Source of the DNA: Leptasterias polaris
Taxonomy: Eukaryota > Echinodermata > Asteroidea > Forcipulatida > Asteriidae
Assembly (NCBI GenBank): GCA_037783415.1
Contig: JAZGTN010000017.1
Coordinates: forward strand, 2,052,501-2,116,500
Direction of reading: 5' to 3'
DNA length: 64,000 nucleotides
A program made the translations under genes and the position numbers. This document shows, piece after piece, positions 57,267 to 64,000 of the stretch. Within the stretch, counting starts at the first letter, position 1; each line of letters begins with the position of its first letter. The notes below the pieces were generated by a model. The model ran no database searches. It had not been told where the DNA came from and was given only the letters and a program-made list of their open reading frames with translations.

Positions 57267-57458
57267 TTACATATTTTTCAACCAAAACTCAGTCTTGACC
57301 TCAAAAAATCTTGCCTGCGCAAGAAGCAACCTTTCTCTTAAGGGTTGTTCACTTTCCAACACAGCAAGCTTCCTTAGCATATATTCCTCTTCAGTTATGC
57401 GCCTTTTCTTGGATGATTTTGCACTGGTCTCAGAAATTTTGCTACTTGTTGATGTAAC
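57267..57458 (-). CDS. Terminal exon, possible Myb/SANT accessory protein of Harbinger
   Basis: On minus, an acceptor (CCATTTTTCCAG) is followed by an open exon: a Ser-rich start (VTSTSSKISETSAKSS), a basic KKRR, then a charged helical segment (ITEEEYMLRKLAVLESEQPL, RERLLLAQARFFEVKTEFW) and a stop. Harbinger elements usually encode a Myb/SANT protein whose C-terminus is a charged coiled helix like this. The SANT domain itself was not found upstream, so the assignment is tentative. The ORF extended to 57632 is probably intron read-through. Confidence 0.4.
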   Translation of the reverse strand, partial: VTSTSSKISETSAKSSKKRRITEEEYMLRKLAVLESEQPLRERLLLAQARFFEVKTEFWLKNM

Positions 57459-57469
57459 CTGGAAAAATG

Positions 57470-59020
57470 GCACAGTTGAATAAATGAATAGTAAATAAGA
57501 AAAACGCTTACTGTTGGGGAACTCGCTTGCAAAAAAAACAATAAGAACACCCAGGATCGTTAGGAAAAGGTCGCGAACTATTCTTAAACAAATTGGGACA
57601 GAGAAAGAAAATTGATTTACCTCCAAAGACAAAGTGACTGATTTAATTTCTCAAACAACTTTCTGATGTGAACCAGATAAAAAAAAATAACAAACTTTAA
57701 AAATGTAAAATAAAATAAAAAAGGTTTTAAACAAAACAATTGCTGAGAGAATGTCTTCTTAAAAAAAATAAAATCGCCTAACGAAAACCAACACAGCACT
57801 AAAGTGAAATACAATCTACAGACAATCAAACTTCTACCTGTAAATCAAACAAAAATAAAAGAAAACCGATTTAGAATACATACTCGATTGAAATTAAGAA
57901 AATATACCAAAAATAACCAAAGCTACATTCGCCATGTACGAACTTATCCAGGAGGACACTTAAGACAAAATCTATGCTCCAAGAAATTTGAATAACAAAA
58001 GAAGTGGCAGAGTGAGCTGGGGCTTAAAGTAATAATTTCCAGACACTACACAACATTATGGAGCTCATTAGATATGCAAACCCCCAATAAACTCTTGAAG
58101 TTGCACTAGCAGGGCATGGTCACTGAACCATACAAAGACACAAGTTTGTCCAAAGGTACTGATAATAGTGCCTCCAAACTAAACTAAGAAAAATAGCAGA
58201 AATTACATATAAAAACCAGCAATGCAAAATATTAGAATATACAATAATACTTGAAGAATAAGGTAATAAACTTATTTAGGAAAGTCCAACAAGTTCAAGC
58301 ACATTTAAGTTTCTACAAAAGTGCAAAAGCTTCAACAGGAATCTTTTTAAATTCAACAAATCTCCAGCAGAAATAAACTTTTCTTTGGAAACCTACCAAA
58401 GGTAGCACATAGTTTCCATACTTTGTATAAAGTCCAGACAGAATTAGCAATCTTTTAGAACAAAGTACATGTATGACTTTAGAGAGAGATGAAAAAATAC
58501 AATACTCGAACATTAAAACTATGTCCGAAACTTTAAAACATCACAGAGTCAAAATGAACTTTCTTCAACAATTATAATTAATTGATCTGACCTTCTCAAA
58601 GAAACTAGGAAATGTTTAAGCATACATATTAAACAATGCAGAAAAATAAAGAGTAATTTAAAGAGAAACTCACCAGAACGATTGAGCGGTATTGGAAAGG
58701 GAGAGAGCCGTTGTCCAGTATATGTGTTGTTCGCAGCTCACCTGCTCACTGACTAGCCAAGCACACATGGCCACTGCCAAGCACATGGAGCCCAGAGAAA
58801 ATGGTCTGGTGCTTTTATAAAATTTACTAAAATATGTACAGTGGACTTTGGGTACTAGACACAGAAATCTGGTGCTCTAATAAAATAAACTAAAATATAT
58901 ACAGTGAACTTTGGGTACTAGACACGGGGGTGCCACTCCTAGGATCATTTGGCAAGAAAATAAAAAACATTAATTCTCCAAGGGGGAACTCACACCATAA
59001 TAAGATAGTGGAATTTCACT
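57470..59020. other. AT-rich region, no gene seen
   Basis: No convincing exon. A tandem duplication of about 65 bp containing CTTTGGGTACTAGACAC lies at about 58800-58930. Donor-like GTGAG motifs on minus near 58670-58735 could belong to an untranslated leader of the minus-strand gene. Confidence 0.5.
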
Positions 59021-59023
59021 CCC

Positions 59024-59134
59024 TTACACTGACATGGTGGCTGATGTGGACTTGCTGCTTGTTGGCATGATGGCTGATGGAGACTCTGAGCTTGTTGCTA
59101 TGGTAGCTGATGTGGACTCGGAGCTATTTGACAT
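59024..59134 (-). CDS. Possible Ser/Thr-rich first exon
   Basis: 36 residues from ATG: MSNSSESTSAT followed by related SSESPSAIM and SSKSTSATM segments, from an imperfect tandem repeat of about 33-36 bases. It ends at AGT|GTAAGG, a reasonable donor. It could be the start of the minus-strand gene ending at 57267, sharing its Ser-rich style. Weak evidence. Confidence 0.25.
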   Translation of the reverse strand: MSNSSESTSATIATSSESPSAIMPTSSKSTSATMSV

Positions 59135-59246
59135 GGTGGCTGCTTGGCAAGCTTCCTCAAGTGTTCTAAAAACTGTAATATAATGATAAATATTAAATAA
59201 TCAATAAATCTTTCACAATTGTATTGCAAAGACATGTATAGTTTTA

Positions 59247-59550
59247 TTATCTTCAAGCAGGCCTGAATATTCGATTGTGATTGGTCGATCCATAGCAACA
59301 AGGAGTGTGATATAAACTTATATTGCACGGCCCATATCTCACCCTGCGTATTGTGTGTTCTAACTGCACGTCAAGTTTGCTTGAAGATGAATACGTTATC
59401 ACACGCGTGCTTGTGGAATACGGCAAAATATAGAGCGTCTGCGTCCCATATCCAACCTGGACTTCGGCCTCATTCGGCCTCGTTGGATATGGGACGCAGA
59501 AGCGCTATATTTTGCCGTATTCCACTCGCGCTTGTGTGATAACTTATAAT
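59247..59550. mobile_element. Hairpin plus short TIR element, copy 2 (inverted)
   Basis: Inverted relative to copy 1: the TTATCTTCAAGCA element first (59247-59393), then the hairpin with TGCGTCCCATATCCAAC arms (about 59395-59550; centre CTGGACTTCGGCCTCATTCG). Together the copies make inverted repeats of about 300 bp enclosing 57109-59246. Confidence 0.85.
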
Positions 59551-60505
59551 ATCAAACATTTACAAAAAATGAAATTTGTACATAGATTTGATTGTTGTTA
59601 TTATTCTATAGTCACTTCTGCCATTATAACAAAACCACGGATGCCACAAAAATGAACTTAACCCTTGTACAGTAGCTTAGAATTGTACTGTTAAACTACA
59701 AGGATATATGTGTGGTTCAAAAGTTATTATTTTTGGAAAATTTAAAAAGAAGCCAAGGTCAAACTAGTCTCATTTTGTAGAGCTGGATCAGTTCATTAAA
59801 ACCTTTAGTTTCAGCTGATGTATGACTTGTAAAAATCCAATAATTATGTGGTTCAGGAGTATATTAGATGGATTACATGAGGGTTTGCAATAATTTCTTG
59901 TAACATCAATGCCAACGTATTCCTACATTTAGTTTTGGTGCGAGATGTTGTTGTTCATTATCACTCAACTATCGCGATTCTCAGCTCGGCACTCAGTTCT
60001 GTTTACTAAAAACTGTTAGAATTCCAATGTGGATATTTCCACGAAAGAGGGCGCTGTTGGGAATTTTAAAAGTTTTTCGTGCCACATCACTCAGCGCTTG
60101 CACTGTAGCGCGTAAATAGTGCGTTGTCGATCTAATTCGGGGAAAACGTGTGGGTCAACAAGTGCGCTTAATGTCCTTTTTCGACCAGATGTAAAGGTCA
60201 AAATGATGTTATCTCTGTGCAAAAGTTTAAGCGGGATTAACATTGTACAACCTAATCCAAAAATTATGCTGAAATGATCACTAGTTGCATGGAGGAAGGA
60301 ATCTTTCCTCCATGGTAGTTGTAAAGATATGATTATGAATACGATAAGATATTTTGAAAGTTTCAACTTACGATTTGAACCGGAAGTTTAGTTCAAATGT
60401 TATTAGGTGCAGTGTAGTGTATGTAGAACTTTTGATTACCTATCCGATTGTTGTGTAGATTGTCAAAATCTGAACTGTGGTTCATAAGTTAGGCCAAAAA
60501 AAAAA
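59551..60505. other. Intergenic, no gene seen
   Basis: AT-rich. At about 60190 TTCGACCAGATGTAAAGGTC with following sequence is a very diverged relative of the 130-bp repeat core. The open frame on minus (60091-60366) overlaps this and is not credible. Confidence 0.55.
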
Positions 60506-60981
60506 GTGTTCTGTTTCCGATTACAGTACATGCCATTTTAAAATAGGGTCGGTAGGTCGGATTTAAAAAAAAAAAATCATCTGTGGAGCGCAATCAACAG
60601 TTTTGCGCAATCTGCAGTTTGCGCTATGCAGAATCGGCAGCTCCATTTGCCTATCGAGCAAAAGTTTGCGCAATCTTCAAATTGCGCATTGTCTTGTACA
60701 CACGTGCGCGCTGTGCTTTGAATTGTGGGTATTTTTCGCCGGATACTTCAGGAAACACGACGCGACGACCGCGTGGATCACCAATCATGAGACCCAAATC
60801 ACGGAGATATCAGTAAAACTGTCTGGATGTGTTGTTTTTTTCAATTTTGTTAAAGACATGTCAGTTTGGTCAAGGTCTGACATTTGGTCCATGTACAGCC
60901 CTTCATTTTTTTCAAGCCAAATAAAAAGTTTAGGGTCGCGACATAAAATTAGGGCCGGTCGGGAAACTGGAAACAGAACCC
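60506..60981. mobile_element. Short inverted-repeat element (MITE-like)
   Basis: GTGTTCTGTTTCC at 60506 pairs with GGAAACAGAACCC at 60969-60981 (12 of 13). Subterminal AGGGTCGGTAGGTCGG and GGCCGGTCGGG motifs lie at the two sides. The interior has several TGCGCAATC/GATTGCGCA-type repeats (60603-60690). No transposase. Confidence 0.65.
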
Positions 60982-60999
60982 TTTTTGGGGGGGGCCTTA

Positions 61000-62960
61000 T
61001 GATTTGTTACAAATATTAAACTTTGATTTATTATAATTCAATGCCCGATGATGTCATCATTGAACAGGAAGTCAAGGTCAAATGGGGTCAGGTTCTGTGT
61101 AACTTTTGTTGAACTTTTCACGACTTGTCCGATGATGGGTAGATTGTAAAAACCAAACATGTGGTTCATGAGTTATGATTTTTTCCGTTATTAAATTTCA
61201 ACTTCCGGTTTCAACCGGAAGACAAGGTCAGACGGGGTTACACTCTGTGTATCATCCATTAAGTTTTTGAATACCTTTCTGTTGATATGTAGATCCAAAA
61301 AAATCCAATGTCTGGTTCGGGAGTAATGATTTTTTTCAAATACTAAGCTTTGATTTTATAAACAAAATGTAAAAAATAATTTAATGACGTCTTCCTGACG
61401 TCACTTCACATTTCACAAGCCATGGTCGTTGTCTAACAGTACACCAAGTTTCAACTCAATCGGCTGTTTAATTTAGTAGATACACAGCTTTAAAATGTGC
61501 ACCTTTAGGGCCTTACTACGTGACACACGATGACGTCATTATACTACGACTATACAAATATGTTTTCTGCATAAAAATCATCATATTTACCAGTTTTGAA
61601 GAGATTCTCATAAACTTTGCCACAGACATCTAGTAAAAGTGTGTTTTAAACTGTTTTTAACCTGCCGCTAGAGGGCACTTTTGTATTGTGTGACGTCACC
61701 GGTCCAATTTTTTTAAACCAGACACTTGCCGGATTACAACATCGTTACAAACAACTCAAAAAAACATTTCCACTTTCTGCCACTTTCAATTTACTAGGCA
61801 CATCCGGTTTCAACCGGAAGTAGAGGTCATGTGAGGTCACGCACACAACAAAAAATAAAGACCTATGACCTTTGTATGATCCCGCATAAAGCAACCGCCG
61901 GCCTCTTAAGTGTGATTTGTTACAGAATTTTAAAGATTAAAAACAAAATGCCTAAAAACCTTATAGTTCGACACCTGATGACGTCATCATGATTTCATTG
62001 TTCGCGTGCCGTCTTCATGTTAAGGTTCAAGTACATGCCAAGTTTCAAGTTTGTACAACTTCAACTTTTTGCGAAATCTGCAAGAGAAGGTTCAGAATGA
62101 AGAAGAAGAAGTGGAAAAACACAACAAAACTTAACGATTACAATAGTTTTTCGGCCAATGTGTCGAACACCTAAAAAGCAAGATTTTCAGTTTTTGTTAA
62201 TTACAAAAACAAAAAAACAAGGTGTTCGTGGTGAGTGATTTAATGAATTGGTGACAACATTTTACCTTATCAATCCAATGTCTGGCTCAGGAGTTATAAG
62301 TATTTCAAACAATAAACATGAACTTCCGGTATGAACCAGAAGTAAAGGTTAAATGGGGTCACATTTTGTGTAGTGCTTGTTGTAATTTTGAAGACCTTTT
62401 AAACGATTTACATGTATGGATTGAAAACATCCGATAAGTGGTTCAGAAGTTATTATTTTTTCAAATGTAAAGTTTAAACTTCCAGTTTGAACCGGAAGTC
62501 AATGTCAATAGAGGTCACACTTTATAGTGTTGGTTAAGGTAGAAAAGCTTTATCTGATGACGTACAGAAAATAAACAACCAGTGTGTGGTTCAGAAGTTA
62601 TGATTTTTTCAAATAATAAGTTTCAACTTCCGGTTTGAGCCGGAAGGCAGAACCAAATGAGGTCACACTTGGTAGCGTTGGTGAAGTATTCGGAGTCCTT
62701 CCTGATGACGTGTAGATTATAAAAATTAAATATGTGGTTCAGGATTTATGATTTTCGAAACATTTATCAACTTCCCCCTTTAACCGGAAGTCAAGGTCAA
62801 ACGGGGTCACATAATGTGTAGCGCGTGATTAGTTTATTACGACCTTTCAGGATGTATGAATTGTTAAAATCCAATGTGTGGTTCAGTAGTTATGAATTTT
62901 TCAAATATTAGATGGATTATCCTCTGGATGGGGTGCAATATAAGTTGTAACACCGATCGA
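61000..62960. repeat. Old diverged relatives of the 130-bp repeat
   Basis: Cores of the form ACTTCCGGTTT(C/G)AACCGGAAG followed by AAGGTCAAATGGGGTCACA recur at about 61065, 61201, 61800, 62322, 62477, 62627 and 62770. The last four are about 143-155 apart. Between them are TGTGGTTCAGAAGTTATGAT and CGTGTAGATT segments echoing TTCTTGAGATATGG. CCTGATGACGTCATCATG at about 61974 recalls the satellite spacer. Divergence between copies is high, so this is an older array. Confidence 0.8.
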
Positions 62961-62989
62961 TGCGAATCGTATTCCAACATACCTTTATA

Positions 62990-63120
62990 GTACCGTATTT
63001 TCCTGCGGATAAGACGCGTCTTATCTGACTTTTTAGACCCCCAAAACATCGGTGCGTCTTATCTTTCGATGCGCCTTGTCTGCTGACGATTGATTTTTTT
63101 TGATGATCACTGCGTAAAAT
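62990..63120. mobile_element. Possible DNA-transposon end fragment
   Basis: ACCGTATTTTCCTGCGGATA, AGACGCGTCTTATCTGAC, CCCCAAAACATCGGTGCG and TCTTATCTTTCG resemble the terminal segment of a widespread animal non-autonomous DNA element. Only one end is seen. Confidence 0.4.
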
Positions 63121-63224
63121 AATACCTTTATTTTGTCCAGTTCAAATCAACGGTCTTTGTGTGAAGAATCCTTACTCAATAATGCGGTCAAACAAGGCTC
63201 AACTATCCAGACACTGAGACCGTA

Positions 63225-63345
63225 TTTTCGTTTCAACAATGCCGCAATCCCCCAGACTGTCCTTTCATTCCAACAATGCCGCAACGTGTTGATCCCCCAT
63301 GACCGTGCTTTCATTCCAACAATGCCGCAATGCGTTGGTGCTTTC
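63225..63345. repeat. Short irregular tandem repeat
   Basis: Three copies of CAACAATGCCGCAA preceded by TTTCATTCC or a variant (63233, 63271, 63318), spaced about 38-47 bases. No gene; open frames across it on both strands are incidental. Confidence 0.75.
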
Positions 63346-63654
63346 GGTCCAACAGACGTCGGCGTCGTACAAACGTATTTCTGTGTGGCCGCGTAATCGT
63401 TCCGAAAATGCTGCAATCAGATTTACTGTCAATGCTGTTGTACAAACGGCATTCACCCAACCTCTATTGTGTGGTGAACTTTGAGGGTTTTTATTGTACA
63501 GAATATCTCCGAAGTGTGCTTTAGGCTTGACGTACTATTTAAGGATGGGATAATTAAGTACCAATGTGTGTTGGCCTACCTATACGAATTGCACTTTCGT
63601 TTGTTTGATTAAACGTTCAAATATTCATTTGAGAGATGGTTCATGTGTCTGTTT

Positions 63655-63840
63655 CGTTTATTTCATTTATCAAATAAAAAAATGATCCTTGAAAACAAGA
63701 TAATGATCCTTGAAAACAAAACTAACATTATTAAACAAGAGGAGAGATGTTTTAAACAAATATCTTATGAACGAGATTATAAGTTTGAAATAAATAAAAA
63801 GAACTTTAAAACAAAATCTTATGAACGAGATTAACAAATT
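63655..63840. repeat. Short AT-rich tandem duplications
   Basis: ATGATCCTTGAAAACAA occurs twice (about 63682 and 63704) and TCTTATGAACGAGATTA twice (about 63763 and 63818). Low-complexity surroundings, no gene. Confidence 0.8.
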
Positions 63841-63964
63841 AAAGGTTTGAAATAATGGAAAAGAATTTTATATACAAAAAAAATTAATTACAAAAACTTA
63901 AACAAATATATATAATGAAACATTTTGTTACGTCTTCCCGGGTGTGACGGGATTATTTGCGTAA

Positions 63965-64000
63965 GGTTGGCCGCGCCTATATATAAAGGCGACGCTAGTT
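63965..64000 (+). promoter_or_regulatory. TATA-type core promoter at window edge
   Basis: CCGCGCC followed directly by TATATATAAAGG: the upstream heptamer fits the BREu consensus and the A/T run fits a TATA box. Any start site would lie about 30 bases on, beyond or at the window end, so the transcript cannot be identified. It could be a gene or an element promoter. Confidence 0.45.

Noticed and set aside
60583..61019. 77- and 138-residue ORFs
   Set aside because: They cover a MITE-like element with inverted repeats and TGCGCAATC-type motifs; no protein similarity recognised.

Overview
The window is metazoan nuclear DNA, almost certainly from an aquatic invertebrate; I cannot name the species. 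The evidence is eukaryotic mobile elements with splice signals, dense foldback elements and MITEs, tRNA-related SINE sequence, and long minisatellite arrays. I recognise no single-copy host gene with confidence. All substantial coding sequence belongs to transposable elements.

Layout. (1) 1-10286 and 33196-45655 are two blocks of one composite satellite. Arrays of a 130-bp unit alternate with complex spacers of about 0.7-2.3 kb that are rich in palindromes. Every unit has an ACTTCCGG...CCGGAAGT inverted repeat followed by a direct repeat of AGGTCA/GGGTCA half sites. (2) 10287-33195 separates the two blocks. It holds a TIR-bounded non-autonomous element with a 483-bp internal direct repeat (about 11645-14150), a foldback element (about 15048-15858), a large Helitron-family element of the Helentron type (17207 to about 29130, two long ORFs), SINE fragments and a perfect 54-bp palindrome. 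(3) 45752-54404 is a complete Ty3/Gypsy-type LTR retrotransposon on the minus strand, with a 4-bp target duplication, near-identical LTRs, a tRNA-Leu-type primer site, gag, a broken pol, and an extra C2H2 zinc-finger ORF preceded by a good splice acceptor. (4) 54412-59550 is a decayed Harbinger-type region: a spliced DDE transposase pseudogene on plus, a Myb/SANT-accessory-like terminal exon on minus, and foldback repeats. (5) 59551-64000 holds MITEs, an old diverged relative of the 130-bp repeat, and a TATA-type core promoter cut by the window edge.

How the genes work together. The Helentron proteins carry the rolling-circle set (HUH/Y2 Rep, PIF1-like helicase, EEP nuclease). The long N-terminal half adds a PHD finger, a herpesvirus-tegument-type (C76-like) cysteine protease signature and an OTU protease, so two different deubiquitinase-type folds lie upstream of Rep. 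The LTR element has gag and pol plus two non-standard ORFs: a small single-pass membrane ORF before gag and a zinc-finger ORF in the env position.

A caution on integrity: all five frame breaks seen in the coding elements have the sign of a single-base deletion. This fits either decay or residual long-read assembly error, so calls of pseudogene versus active are provisional. Array boundaries were read by eye and are good to about 10-20 bases.
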